A stretch of DNA of 64,000 nt from Terriglobia bacterium (GTDB lineage Bacteria; Acidobacteriota; Terriglobia; Bryobacterales; Bryobacteraceae). The translations under genes and the position numbers were made by a program. The notes under the pieces are model-generated. The model made no database searches. It had not been told where the DNA came from and saw only the letters and a list, made by a program, of their open reading frames with translations. The stretch covers positions 1 to 64,000 of the forward strand of contig JAIQFL010000009.1 of assembly GCA_020073365.1 (NCBI GenBank), in the 5' to 3' direction. The stretch's first letter is position 1. Every line of letters begins with the position of its first letter. This document shows, in pieces, positions 8,900-17,749 of this stretch.

Positions 8900-9580
8900 G
8901 GGTGCGTGGTATGCGCATCGGAGAATGTGTCGACCTTTCCTGGGATTGCCTTCGCAACGTTGCGCCGGATCGTTGGGCAATTCCCGTGCCTCTTGGCAAG
9001 TTAAAGACGGAACGAATGGTCCCGGTAGACTCGTTCGTCTGTGAGCTAGTTCACCGCCTGCGCTTCTTCCGCTCTTTCGACCCGCTTCCCCTTGATGGCC
9101 ACCTGCTATCCCGTCCCCACGGCAAGACCGCCTTGATCCGCCAGTTGCGCTACTACCTGCACGAAGTCTGTGCAGCAGCCGGTATTCCCACCCGCATCGT
9201 TCCGCACCAGCTTCGACACACCTACGCAAGTGAGATGATTCGCGCCGGCGTAACGATACCCGCGCTCATGAAACTACTCGGCCACAAGGATCCAGGGATG
9301 ACGATGCGGTACGTCGAGATTTACCGCGAATGATCTCCTGCGCGAGTTCCGTCTCGCTCGCTCCCAACCTCGCCATCTCATCCCACAGCCGAAGGCACCG
9401 ATGATTACGTCACGCGCCGGTGTCGGTGGTCTTGTTGACTCGTTGCTCTTTGCTCAACACGCGATCGAAATGTTCCGTCGATCCCTCCCCGATGGCCCTC
9501 CCAGACACTGCCTCGACCGGCTTTCTAATCGGTTGACCAAGATCCTCTCGGAAATACGCAAACTCAACCCGCCCGGATAA
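8900..9580 (+). pseudogene. Tyrosine recombinase/integrase, N-truncated and frameshifted
   Basis: The catalytic half of a XerC/phage-integrase-like recombinase is present: arginine in MRIGECVDLSW, HxxR in PHQLRHTYASEM, GHKDPGMTMRY with the last histidine and the tyrosine nucleophile. The N-terminal core-binding domain is absent. The listed ORF stops at 9333, but the next frame continues without a break as TANDLLREFRLARSQPRHL and onward to KILSEIRKLNPPG, stop at 9580. Removing one T in GAGATTTACCGCGAAT (about 9314) restores GAG ATT ACC GCG AAT and one frame. So it is a remnant with one recent-looking frameshift. ORF start 8872 is arbitrary; homology seems to begin near 8900. Confidence 0.8.
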
Positions 9581-9684
9581 CGGGCAGAGATTGGCCGGAT
9601 AAGTCGGCTAGTCGTACATCTGACCGCCACTCAACTCCCGGTTGACGCGCTACTATATCGTTTCACTAAAATATATCCGATTAA

Positions 9685-10656
9685 TTAGACCTCTCTCATG
9701 GAGGGCAATTGATTAACGGCTTCCGTCTGGTTACGCCGGTGGCGGGTGGGCCTCGGAAGGGGCTTTGTGCCTTTTGGACTGGAACAGATTCTGTAAGGTG
9801 TCGATGATGGAGCAGCTTTGTTTTTGGCGGCTGTTTGAATGACACTGGTGAACCCGGCAAAGGCCTCCGCACCACGCTCATTCTTAGAACCATGAGAAAG
9901 CTGGCGCAGAATCACCGCCGATCGCAACCTACGCTCCCCACGGTTGTTGGTTGGGTCGATCGTTGGATCGTGCAGGAACAGCAGTACCCTCTCTCGATCA
10001 TGCTGCAGACCGATTCCGTCCAAAAGCCGTTGGTTGTCCTCGTCCTTCAGCATGCGAGGGCGCAGGTGCGTCGTAAGTTCTTCCTCAATCCGTTCCACCT
10101 CGGCCTCGAACTGCTTGGCCTTTCCGGCCCGTTGGTCGCGCCAGAGTTGGCGGGCTTCTCGCAGGATGCTCTTCAGTTTCAGCCCAAAGCTACGGGCGCG
10201 GCCAGCCTTGCGCTCCAGCACCTCATTGATATTCTCCTTGAGGTGATCCAAGCATTTCTGCTGCTTGACCCCCAACAACTCCTTGGCATCGTAACTCTTG
10301 CCCCGGTCGGTGACCATCACTCCCGCGTAGTCGGCGGGAATCAGTTCCCGTACCTCTTCGTTGCGATGCCTGCGGCGAATCTGAAACACCGCGGCCTGGT
10401 CGGTATCGAAGGCCATCAAATGGGCCTTCTGCCCGTGAATCCGCCATCCGGTGTCATCCGTGTAGACCGCTGGCGCAGTGGCCACGCCCGCACGTAGCTC
10501 CTGGTAGGCATTCCCGACCACCCCCTCCGACTTCTTCAACGCGTCCTGGGTCAGGGCGCTCTGCGTCACTTCGATTCCCGTGAACTCCCGCAGAATCGCG
10601 GGCAACTTGCGCACCGGCACGCCCATGCCGTAGTGCACCGTATGCATTACTAATCG
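9685..10656 (-). pseudogene. IS66-type transposase, N-truncated and C-terminally frameshifted
   Basis: The open frame (320 residues) shows DDE-transposase signatures of the IS66 kind: DDTGWRIHGQ, VMVTDRGKSYDA, CLDHLKENINEV and DPTNNRGERRLRSAV. Family members are usually about 450 to 550 residues, and here the N-terminal zinc-finger and helix part is missing; an in-frame TAA lies just upstream of the ATG at 10647. Near 9812 the coding signal leaves the listed frame: QTAAKNKAA is followed in another frame by SIIDTLQNLFQSKRHK, ending at a TAA at 9731. The listed C-terminus (APSSTPYRICSSPKG...) is therefore out-of-frame. The element is probably dead. Confidence 0.8.
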
Positions 10657-10880
10657 TTAAAATCTTTGCGTGCCGCGACGATTTCAAGCGGCTTTCTCCT
10701 GGAGCGCATTGATCTGCTTAAGGCTGGTTCGCGCCGAAGTTACCGTCGTGCCATTTCCACCGCCTCCCCCCAGAACGTCTCCGGCAGTCGTGACCGCGAC
10801 GGTTGCCCGCTACGCCATTGTTCCAATCGCTGCTTCAGTTGCAATAAATCGTCGGGTATCGCTTCTTTCTCGCAGGACAT
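10657..10880 (-). pseudogene. Relic of a small transposon-associated ORF
   Basis: An ATG at 10880 opens a 46-codon frame, too short for the ORF track: MSCEKEAIPDDLLQLKQRLE, then SRSRLPETFWGEAVEMARR, stop at 10740. The signal continues in other frames as NFGANQP and LKQINALQEKAA before a stop near 10673, so the gene is frameshifted. The LPE.FW..AVE.AR pattern recalls small helix-turn-helix proteins found next to transposases or integrases (family from memory, not certain). It lies directly upstream of the IS66-type remnant on the same strand. Confidence 0.5.
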
Positions 10881-10964
10881 GCCCCACGGTACTACTCACT
10901 ACCATCCCCCGTCACGCACGCTTGCCGAAGGCTCACGATGCAATCCGTTGCGAAGCCGCTGACG

Positions 10965-11360
10965 GCACCGTATTCTTCCTCGACAGGTCCCTCGGCGTAG
11001 AGCCAATCCGAAAGGATCTCATCAAATCCGGTCTGGAAGTTGAGATTCACGACGACCACTTCGCTCGCGATGAGAAGGATCGTGTCTTGGCCCCGGACGG
11101 TCGGCGAGCGGGGCTGGGTTGTGCCCACCAAGGATCAGAGACTGAGATATCGTCCACTGAAGATCAGGGCGCTGCGAGCCAGCAACGCCAGAGTGTTCGT
11201 CCTTACCGCCGGCAATCTCCGTGGAATCGAGATCGCTGCGGTCCTCCCGGTGGCACTACCACGGATTCACAAAGTCCTCCACTCCCGGGCGGGACGGTTC
11301 CGTGGCGCGCGTCTCAGCATCCGGACACGTCTCTATCACATGATTGTCACACGATCTTAA
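10965..11360 (+). pseudogene. PIN-like (DUF5615/VapC-like) toxin relic, frameshifted
   Basis: Frame one reads TVFFLDRSLGVEPIRKDLIK and SGLEVEIHDDHFARDEKDRV. From about 11098 the signal moves to the frame of ORF 11040-11360, VGERGWVVPTKDQRLRYRPL, then IRALRASNARVFVLTAGNLR. Joined, this matches the PIN-like family in which a FFLDE.LG.. opening and a W.V.TKD.R.R / FVLTAGN core hold the acidic residues (E to R change at FFLDR here). The ATG start is not visible. One lost base, a mutated acidic residue and no start indicate decay. The opposing ORF at 10892-11131 is a shadow. Confidence 0.6.
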
Positions 11361-11499
11361 TCCCTGGGGTCGTCCCGTAGCTCCCCTTGCCGCCATTTGG
11401 GCCGGTGCCGAAATACGGGCGGTACGTGCGGAAACAACTTGCCCTGAATCAGCAACTTGGAAGCGGATGTTTGGCCCGTCAGGTGCACTATTTCGGGGC

Positions 11500-12807
11500 G
11501 TGAATCCGAGAGTTTTGATCGTCCTGGCATTGGCCGCGTCCGCCGGCGCACAAGAGACCGCTCCCCTGAAACTCACGTTGCGCGAGGCCGTTTCGCTGGC
11601 GTTGAAGCAAAACCCGCAGGTGATCCTGGCCAACCTGGGTGTGTCGCAAAGCCAGCAGGATCGCCAGATTGCCCGCTCGGCGCTGCTGCCGCAGGTGAAC
11701 GGGAACGTCTCAGAGACCGTGCACCGCGTCAACCTGCAGACGGCCATTGGGTTCAGCTTCCCCGGCTTTCCGCAGCACATAGGGCCGTATTACGTGTTCC
11801 AGGGAGGCGTGGGCTTTAACGCGCCGGTATTCGACCTCACCCTGTGGCGCCGCTATCGTTCGGCTGAGCTGGGCATCGATAGCAGCCGCGCGCAGGAAAT
11901 GTCGGTGCGGGAAGAGAGCGTTCTGCTGGTGGTGTCGCAATACCTGGGAAGCCAGCGGGCGGCCGCGGACGTCCAGGCAGCGCAATCCCGTGTGGAACTG
12001 GCGCAGGCGCTCTACGATCAATCGGCCGACCTCCAGAAGAACGGCGTCGGCACGGGGATCGACACGCTGCGTTCCAACGTGCAACTGCAGAACGAGAAGC
12101 AACGGCTGATCGTGGCGCGCACCCAACTGCAAACTACGCTGTACGGCCTCTCCCGCCTGCTGAACGTCGATCCGCACCGCACCATCGAGCTGGCCGATCA
12201 GGTCAGCTTCTTCGACACGCCCGAGGTCTCGCCCGACCAGACGCTCGAACGCGCTTATAGCGCGCGGCCGGAACTGCGCCAGATCCTCTCCCAGGAGCGG
12301 CGCGCCGAGCTGGAGCTCAAAACCGCCGTGGACCAACGGCTTCCCAGGCTCTCGCTGACAGGGGGTTGGCTGGAGCAGGGGCTCACGCCCTCCAGCATCA
12401 TCCCGGTGTATCAATACCAGGCCAATCTGGATTTTCCGTTGTTCACCGGCGGGCGCATCCAAGCCCAGCGCGCACAGGCGGAACTGGCCATCCGGCAACT
12501 CAAGCAACAGGAGCAGGAACTGCGCAACCGCGTGGCCCTGGAAGTGAGAACCGCTATCGCCCAGTCGGAAGCGGCGCGCAGTGAAGTGACCGTCGCGAAC
12601 CTGGGGGTGGACCTTGCCAGGCAGGAGGTGGTGCAGGCGCGCGACCGCTTTCAGGCCGGCGTGGCCAACAACATTGAAGTGATCACCGCGCAGGACGAGC
12701 TGGCGCGGGCCAACGACAATCAGATCGCGGCGTTGTACCGGTACAACCAGTCGCGGGCGGACCTGGCGCACGCGGTCGGGCAAATGGAGGCGGTTTACGC
12801 AAAGTAG
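11500..12807 (+). CDS. TolC-family outer membrane efflux protein
   Basis: Outer-membrane channel of a tripartite exporter. From the GTG at 11500 the protein is 435 residues, starting with a short signal peptide (MNPRVLIVLALAASAGAQ); the listed ORF start at 11344 would add 52 residues with no secretion signal, so I prefer the GTG. Two OEP repeats are visible, each starting with the usual helical pattern (LTLREAVSLALKQNPQVILA near residue 25; AYSARPELRQILSQERRAEL near 245), ending ALYRYNQSRADLAHAVGQME. An EmrB remnant and an EmrA gene follow, so it was part of a drug-efflux operon. Confidence 0.88.
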   Translation: MNPRVLIVLALAASAGAQETAPLKLTLREAVSLALKQNPQVILANLGVSQSQQDRQIARSALLPQVNGNVSETVHRVNLQTAIGFSFPGFPQHIGPYYVFQGGVGFNAPVFDLTLWRRYRSAELGIDSSRAQEMSVREESVLLVVSQYLGSQRAAADVQAAQSRVELAQALYDQSADLQKNGVGTGIDTLRSNVQLQNEKQRLIVARTQLQTTLYGLSRLLNVDPHRTIELADQVSFFDTPEVSPDQTLERAYSARPELRQILSQERRAELELKTAVDQRLPRLSLTGGWLEQGLTPSSIIPVYQYQANLDFPLFTGGRIQAQRAQAELAIRQLKQQEQELRNRVALEVRTAIAQSEAARSEVTVANLGVDLARQEVVQARDRFQAGVANNIEVITAQDELARANDNQIAALYRYNQSRADLAHAVGQMEAVYAK

Positions 12808-12828
12808 AGAAAGGCCGGAGAGTCTTCG

Positions 12829-13080
12829 GGCAGACAGCAGGTGCTGACCGCCCATCTGACGCCCTACGATGGGGCGTATCGAGCGGCGCTGGAGCGCACC
12901 ACGCAGATGCTGCACACGCGAGGTTCTTCGCTTCCGGACGCGGCCCGGCAGGCCCACGGAATGATCTATGGAAGCGTGATGCGGCAATCCGGTATGCTGG
13001 CTTTTGCGGATGCGTTTTGGGTAATGGCGGTTTTGTTTGTGGTGATCGTTCCGCTCATGTTCCTGATGAATAAATCGTGA
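12829..13080 (+). pseudogene. C-terminal remnant of EmrB-like MFS efflux pump
   Basis: Only the last 80 or so residues of a DHA2-type (14-helix) MFS transporter remain. LTAHLTPYDGAYRAALERTT and GMIYGSVMRQSGMLAFADAF are the family's periplasmic segment and final helix (WVMAVLFVVIVPLMFL). A full EmrB is about 500 residues, so over 80 percent is missing. The remnant is in the same frame as tolC and begins about 22 bases after its stop, which places a deletion junction just after tolC. The GTG at 12841 could in principle start a one-helix peptide, but a functional role is unlikely. Confidence 0.8.
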
Positions 13081-13257
13081 CCGGGGAGGGGTCCGCTCAT
13101 GGTGGAGTGAGCCCCGGCCCTGCCGAAATATGGGCAAATAGCGGCGGCAGCGCTCCCATCGGGGAAGCGCAAGCGATTTCGGATAAAGGACTTCTGCGCG
13201 AGGTCCGCATTTGGTGCTTCCCATGCTGGGTGTCACGGAAGGAAGGTTCAGAGACCG

Positions 13258-14526
13258 ATGCCAAATCTGGTGGAAGATCTGTCGAAGCCGAAAACCGCTC
13301 CGGCGCCGGCACTCACTCCGCGGAAGAGCTTGTCCATGAAATACGTCGCTTTCGCGGTCGTCCTGTTAATCGCCGCAGGTGCAGCCGTCGCGGTCTACCT
13401 GCATTTCCAGGATCGCGTGTCCTCGGATGACGCCAACGTGGATGGGCACATCAGCGCCATCGCGCCCAAGGTTGCGGGCAACGTGGCGGAAGTGCTCGTC
13501 GAGGACAATCAGCCGGTGAAGGCCGGGCAGGTGCTGGTGCGGATCGATCCTCGCGATTTGCAGGCCAAAGTGGACATGGCCAAGGCGGCCGTGATGCAGG
13601 CGGAGAGCCAGTTGCGTTCGGCCCAGGTGGTGGTGCCGTGGACCAATGAAACCACCCAATCGGGAGCCGTGGCGGCCACTGCGGGATTGGCCGACACGCA
13701 GGCTGAAGTGGACCGGGCCCGCATCGGCTACGAGCAGGCTTCCGGGTCGGATCTGCTCTACGCTCAGGCGAACGTGCGCGCCAAGCAGGCCAGCAGCGAG
13801 CGCGCCCAGGCCGACTTGGCACGCATGAAGCCCCTGGTGGACAAGGCCGAGATTTCGGGGCAGCAATACGACGCCTATGTGGCCGCCGCGCGCGTCGCGG
13901 AAAGCGAGCTGCAGGCAGCCCAGGAAAAGCTGGGTTCGGCGGAGAAGGAAGCCGCCATCCGTAAGGCTTCGCTGGATGTCGCACTGTCGCGCGTGAACCA
14001 GGCGAAGGCCCAGGTGGAGACCTCGGTGGCCAACCGCAAACAGGTCGCCATCCGGACCGCGGACGTCGGGGGCTTCTCGGCTGCGGTGGCCGCGGCGCGC
14101 GCCAGGCTGGAAGCCGCCGAACTGGAGCTCAGCTACACGTCGATTGCAGCGCCGGTGGATGGCGTAGTCACACGCAAGAGCGTAGAGGCCGGCCAGATCG
14201 TTTCGCCCGGCCAGGGCCTGATGACCATCATTCCGCTCAACGACGTCTGGGTGACAGCCAATTTCAAAGAGACCCAGCTTGCTAACGTGCATCCCGGCCA
14301 GAGGGTGGAAATCAGGGTGGACATGTACGGTAAGATCGTGACCGGGCATGTGGATTCGATTGCCGGCGCGACCGGGTCGAGGTTGAGTCTGCTGCCGCCG
14401 GAGAATGCCACCGGCAACTTCGTCAAGGTGGTGCAGCGCCTTCCGGTCAAGATTCTGGTGGATCGGCAGGACGGCCTGGTCCTGCGACCCGGCATGAACG
14501 TGGACGTAACCATCTTCACCCGCTAG
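13258..14526 (+). CDS. EmrA/HlyD-type membrane fusion protein
   Basis: Periplasmic adaptor that joins an inner-membrane pump to TolC. The 422-residue protein has a cytoplasmic N-terminus, one helix (KYVAFAVVLLIAAGAAVAVY, residues 27-47), then the biotinyl-lipoyl half DDANVDGHISAIAPKVAGNV. A long alpha-helical hairpin rich in Ala, Gln and Glu follows (about 90-270), then the second lipoyl half LSYTSIAAPVDGVVTRKSVE and a beta-barrel. The family pairs with EmrB, which here survives only as a 3' remnant 177 bases upstream, so the adaptor is either orphaned or borrows another pump. ATG at 13258 follows GGAAGGTT. Confidence 0.9.
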   Translation: MPNLVEDLSKPKTAPAPALTPRKSLSMKYVAFAVVLLIAAGAAVAVYLHFQDRVSSDDANVDGHISAIAPKVAGNVAEVLVEDNQPVKAGQVLVRIDPRDLQAKVDMAKAAVMQAESQLRSAQVVVPWTNETTQSGAVAATAGLADTQAEVDRARIGYEQASGSDLLYAQANVRAKQASSERAQADLARMKPLVDKAEISGQQYDAYVAAARVAESELQAAQEKLGSAEKEAAIRKASLDVALSRVNQAKAQVETSVANRKQVAIRTADVGGFSAAVAAARARLEAAELELSYTSIAAPVDGVVTRKSVEAGQIVSPGQGLMTIIPLNDVWVTANFKETQLANVHPGQRVEIRVDMYGKIVTGHVDSIAGATGSRLSLLPPENATGNFVKVVQRLPVKILVDRQDGLVLRPGMNVDVTIFTR

Positions 14527-15271
14527 CTGGATTCTGATCGGAGCCACGACCGTAACGGAGTTGTACCCCGGCACGCTCGTCGACCCACTTCCGCATCCGC
14601 TGGTTCAACGGCGGAAAGGGTACGGCCGGAGTCTCGAAAGCACCGGTGACTGCATCCGTCCATCCCGCCAATCAATTACACTTTGTTGGCAGCGAAACAG
14701 GGACGCCGAATGCCGGCCCGCCACTACATCTTTGACCGAGACGTCTTGACGCCATTTGTTTTTGGGCCTCTTCAGCGCCCGCGGCCGACTCTGACGACGT
14801 TGTTGGGCGAGGCCGCGAGCACTGCGTTCCGGGCGGCCACTGACTGAGTAGGCGAGTACTGACTGAGTAGTACGGCGACTAGACCGTATGTTCTGATGTC
14901 GGTCCCCGGAGGGTGATCGAATGTGTTTTTGTTGGCACCACAATTCAGGAGGAGTTGAGACCACTGGAGACGGCCCGATGCTGGCGCAGGTTGTAAGCCG
15001 ATCCGTGATCGGGCGGGCGTACCTTCGCCACCCGTCGTCCCTACCGAATGGCACTTTAAATCGTCCGCATAGAAGGGAGCGGTCCCGCGCCGCCCCCAAA
15101 ACGGGTATTTTTTCACACCTGCGTGCCGACCTGTAGTTTTTTCATCCCGGTCGGCTAGGTCTCCTGCATCCTGATGTCCCAAACGCCCCGCCCATTGCTC
15201 CCGGCTCCTCAGAAACGGCGTCGATTGTACTCTTCCGCACAAAGGCCGGAGGGGTGCTCCCTGGTTAGCTG
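14527..15271. other. Long intergenic region, no recognised gene
   Basis: No ORF here has recognisable family motifs, and the minus ORFs at 14605-15099 and 14772-15305 overlap each other in different frames, which argues that neither is real. A tandem pair ACTGACTGAGTAG occurs at 14839 and 14858 (19-base period). The stretch could be a decayed insertion next to the damaged efflux operon, but I cannot identify it. Confidence 0.5.
14839..14870. repeat. Short tandem pair ACTGACTGAGTAG
   Basis: Two identical 13-base copies at 14839-14851 and 14858-14870 with a 6-base spacer. The second copy sits in an imperfect palindrome (GTACTGACTGAGTAGTAC). Function unknown. Confidence 0.7.
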
Positions 15272-16543
15272 ATGCATCGCTGGATACTTGCGTTCGCTGG
15301 AGCATCCGCCCTGCTGGCTGCCGACGACGCGCGGCTCGCCCTGTCCCTCAAAGCGCAATCGGAGTTCGACCGCGTGGCACTGGCCGCAACACCAGATCTG
15401 CGCAGCACCATCGCCTGCATTCAAACGCAGGCCTCGTTGCTCGCGGTGGCCTTGCCGGAGGAACTCCCCCTGGTTCACTATCACAAGGGCTTCTGTACGT
15501 TGGCAAGCGCCATCGTTACGCGCAACGCCGGCGAGTTCACGGAGGCCGCCGCCGAGTTCGACAAAGCCATCGCGGGATGGGCGGCGCGGGCTCAGATCCT
15601 CGGCAAGAACAGGCCACCCGAACAACTCCCGTCGGGCTTGCGCGTGCTGGCGTCCATCGCGCGGCTCGAAGCAGGCCTGGACGACCCCGGTATGGACCGC
15701 GCGCAGGCCCAGATTGCCTCCTCTGTCGAGAACCCGGTCTGTGCCTCCAGCATCATGCCCTCGGCCTTCTGCGGAGAGCTTTTACAGACCGGCCGGCAGT
15801 GGCTCGGATGGATGGCATTGCGCCACGACTACCTCGATGACGCCGCGCGATACTTCGCCGGATCGGCTGGGACCGGTTGGCCCGAATGGGTGACGGGGCG
15901 CCAGGCGTTTCTGGCGCGTAGGTATCAGGACGCCGCCCGGCAGTACCGCCAGGCGATCAACCTGGCGAAGCCGGACGCCGCCGCCTCGCTGGCCGACCGT
16001 CTGGGTGCACGGCCCGATCTCCCGGCGGAGTTGGCCGAGTTGGGCGGCGCTCTGCTTCTGGCGGGAGACTCCACGGCGGCCATTGCCACCCTGGATGCGG
16101 CTGTGAAAGCCGACCCGTCCAGCGCTCGGGCGCTCTACTTGCGAGCCCGCGCCAAGGAGGTGGCGGGACAGACGGAGGCGGCATTGACCGATTACAATCT
16201 CGCCGCCCGAACAGCCTTCGCCAACGCCCGGGACCTGGCTTCCGGAGAAGCCCACCTCTACCGCGGGATTCTGCTCTACAGCCGCAAGGACTACGGCCAC
16301 GCCGAAGACGAATTCTCCAGCGCCCTGAATTTCGATATTTCCGCCGGATTGCGCGCCGACGCGGCTGCCTGGCGGCACCTGGCCGCGGTCGCGAACGGGT
16401 CGTGTGCCGCATCCCGCCAGCACCTGGAGCAGGCGCTCCCCGCGGTCTCGCCGTACTTTCCGAAGGACGAAGCGCGCGCGCGGATGGCGGCGTGTCCGTC
16501 TACGGCGCTGGTGGGAGACCCTCGGGGCGCCCCCGCGAAATGA
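15272..16543 (+). CDS. Secreted TPR-repeat protein
   Basis: The 423-residue protein has a short signal peptide (MHRWILAFAGASALLA) and a helical body. TPR-like units are clearest in the C-terminal half: LGGALLLAGDSTAAIATLDA, ALYLRARAKEVAGQTEAALT and HLYRGILLYSRKDYGHAEDE. Such proteins are usually scaffolds for protein-protein contacts in the periplasm; no catalytic motif is visible, so the role is not known. It lies 60 bases upstream of ssb on the same strand, but the unrelated function makes a shared operon uncertain. Confidence 0.75.
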   Translation: MHRWILAFAGASALLAADDARLALSLKAQSEFDRVALAATPDLRSTIACIQTQASLLAVALPEELPLVHYHKGFCTLASAIVTRNAGEFTEAAAEFDKAIAGWAARAQILGKNRPPEQLPSGLRVLASIARLEAGLDDPGMDRAQAQIASSVENPVCASSIMPSAFCGELLQTGRQWLGWMALRHDYLDDAARYFAGSAGTGWPEWVTGRQAFLARRYQDAARQYRQAINLAKPDAAASLADRLGARPDLPAELAELGGALLLAGDSTAAIATLDAAVKADPSSARALYLRARAKEVAGQTEAALTDYNLAARTAFANARDLASGEAHLYRGILLYSRKDYGHAEDEFSSALNFDISAGLRADAAAWRHLAAVANGSCAASRQHLEQALPAVSPYFPKDEARARMAACPSTALVGDPRGAPAK

Positions 16544-16603
16544 TGGGCAGATGACCCAAGGGACCGGCGAATTCCGGCGCGGTGTGATACAGTTCAGAAT
16601 AAG

Positions 16604-17089
16604 ATGGCATCCCGAAGCGTCAACAAAGTCATACTGCTTGGGCATCTCGGCAAGGATGCCGAGACCAAATTCACGACGAGTGGCGTGGCGAAGTCCACGT
16701 TCACCGTCGCCACGAACCGCCGCTGGAAGGACCAGCAATCGGGTGAATGGAAGGAAGAAACCGACTGGCACAATGTAGTGCTGTGGCGCGCCGAGAACCT
16801 CGCCAACTACCTGCTGAAGGGCAAGCAGGTTTATGTCGAGGGCCGGCTGCAAACTCGCAGCTACGACGACAAGGACGGCCAGAAGCGTTACTTTACGGAA
16901 GTTGTGGCGGACGATGTGGTGCTGTTGGGTGGCCGCGGCGACAGCCCCGCCGGCTCCAGCGGCGGCGATTTCGAACGCCCCGTGTCCATGCCGCGCTCCG
17001 CGCAGCCACCGCGCCCGCAACCTGCTGCCGCCCCCGCGCCTCCGGAGGAGTTCAACCAGGGCATCACGGACGACGACGTTCCATTCTGA
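16604..17089 (+). CDS. ssb: Single-stranded DNA-binding protein
   Basis: The 161-residue protein has an N-terminal OB fold (SVNKVILLGHLGKDAETKFT, WHNVVLWRAENLANYLLKGK, residues 5-110) that binds single-stranded DNA in replication and repair. A Pro/Ala/Gly-rich linker follows, and then the acidic tip DDDVPF, which recruits partner proteins. All hallmarks and the length are standard. The stop is followed 25 bases later by the small cysteine-containing protein, so the two may be co-transcribed. Confidence 0.97.
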   Translation: MASRSVNKVILLGHLGKDAETKFTTSGVAKSTFTVATNRRWKDQQSGEWKEETDWHNVVLWRAENLANYLLKGKQVYVEGRLQTRSYDDKDGQKRYFTEVVADDVVLLGGRGDSPAGSSGGDFERPVSMPRSAQPPRPQPAAAPAPPEEFNQGITDDDVPF

Positions 17090-17114
17090 TTTGCGCCGAA
17101 CCGCACCGCGAGCC

Positions 17115-17423
17115 ATGAGTTTCGTGCCCATCAAACTGCGCGATTATGTTCGCGTGCACCTGAAAGCCAATCCGGGTTCGGACAAGCGCGAGGTCACCGC
17201 GCGGTTCCGCGCGGCGCTCACCCGATACCAAGCCGGGGAACGGTGCTATTGTGGCGAGCCAATCTGGGTTATCGGCTCGGCGGAACTAGGGAATACCTGC
17301 TTCACGTGCGCCACCGGCGAAACGGATCCATCCGAGGATTACGAGATAGCCGAGGCGTGTGATAAATATAGCGCCGCTACCCTGTCAGATCCTGCGTGTG
17401 ACGCTCGCCGGCTACGAGGGTAA
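17115..17423 (+). CDS. Small conserved Cys-motif protein, tail altered by insertion
   Basis: The 102-residue frame starts at an ATG at 17115 (not the listed 16833, which runs inside ssb). It opens MSFVPIKLRDYVRVHLKANP and carries a probable metal site, RCYCGEPIWVIGSAE...CFTC, of the CxC and CxxC type. Small proteins with this pattern (C.CGEPIW.IGSA...CF.C) occur in many bacteria, function unknown to me. Up to DYEIAEAC the sequence looks native; the final 20 residues (DKYSAATLSDPACDARRLRG) are the out-of-frame reading of the adjoining transposase remnant, so the original C-terminus was probably cut by that insertion. Confidence 0.65.
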   Translation: MSFVPIKLRDYVRVHLKANPGSDKREVTARFRAALTRYQAGERCYCGEPIWVIGSAELGNTCFTCATGETDPSEDYEIAEACDKYSAATLSDPACDARRLRG

Positions 17424-17683
17424 ACTCCGGCGGTTGACCGTGATGGGAGCTGGGGCACGAGGAGCTTACTGTACTGTTGACCAACCATCGCAAACTCGGC
17501 CCCGTCGAGCTGGTGGCGCGCTATGCACCGCGCATGCTCATTGAGAACGGAATCTCCGAAGCCGTCCAGTTCTTCCATGTCGGCGCACTGTCCTCCAGGG
17601 TCGGGATGAAAGTGGATTTCGACATGCAATTGACGCTCATGGCCAGTTCGCTAATATCGCATGATGGCCCATCGCATCGGTAG
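17377..17683 (+). pseudogene. Transposase C-terminal relic (IS4-like)
   Basis: LRVTLAGYEGKLRRLTV in one frame and ELGHEELTVLLTNHRKLGPV, VELVARYAPRMLIENGISEA, GMKVDFDMQLTLMASSL in another together look like the end of a DDE transposase, in which the R...RM.IEN. motif carries the final glutamate and LTLMASSLYRLL ends the catalytic domain. The frames shift near 17450, and the sequence breaks off after MASSL with no further homology. The IS4-type assignment is from memory of this motif and may be wrong in detail. Confidence 0.5.
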
Positions 17684-17749
17684 AGTGCGGCCACTCCCAG
17701 CCCAAGACCGTCTTTCGTAATTTGCTGGACCTGTCGGGCAATGTAGAAA

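Noticed and set aside
10892-11131. 79-codon minus ORF
   Set aside because: It overlaps the PIN-like toxin relic on the other strand, which has real family motifs.
11710-13236. 508-codon minus ORF opposite tolC and the emrB remnant
   Set aside because: Antisense shadow; no motif.
14839-14870. Possible CRISPR-like repeat
   Set aside because: Only two copies with a 6-base spacer; not a CRISPR array.
14605-15305. Two overlapping minus ORFs (14605-15099, 14772-15305)
   Set aside because: Different frames of the same DNA with no motif; at most one could be real and neither is convincing.
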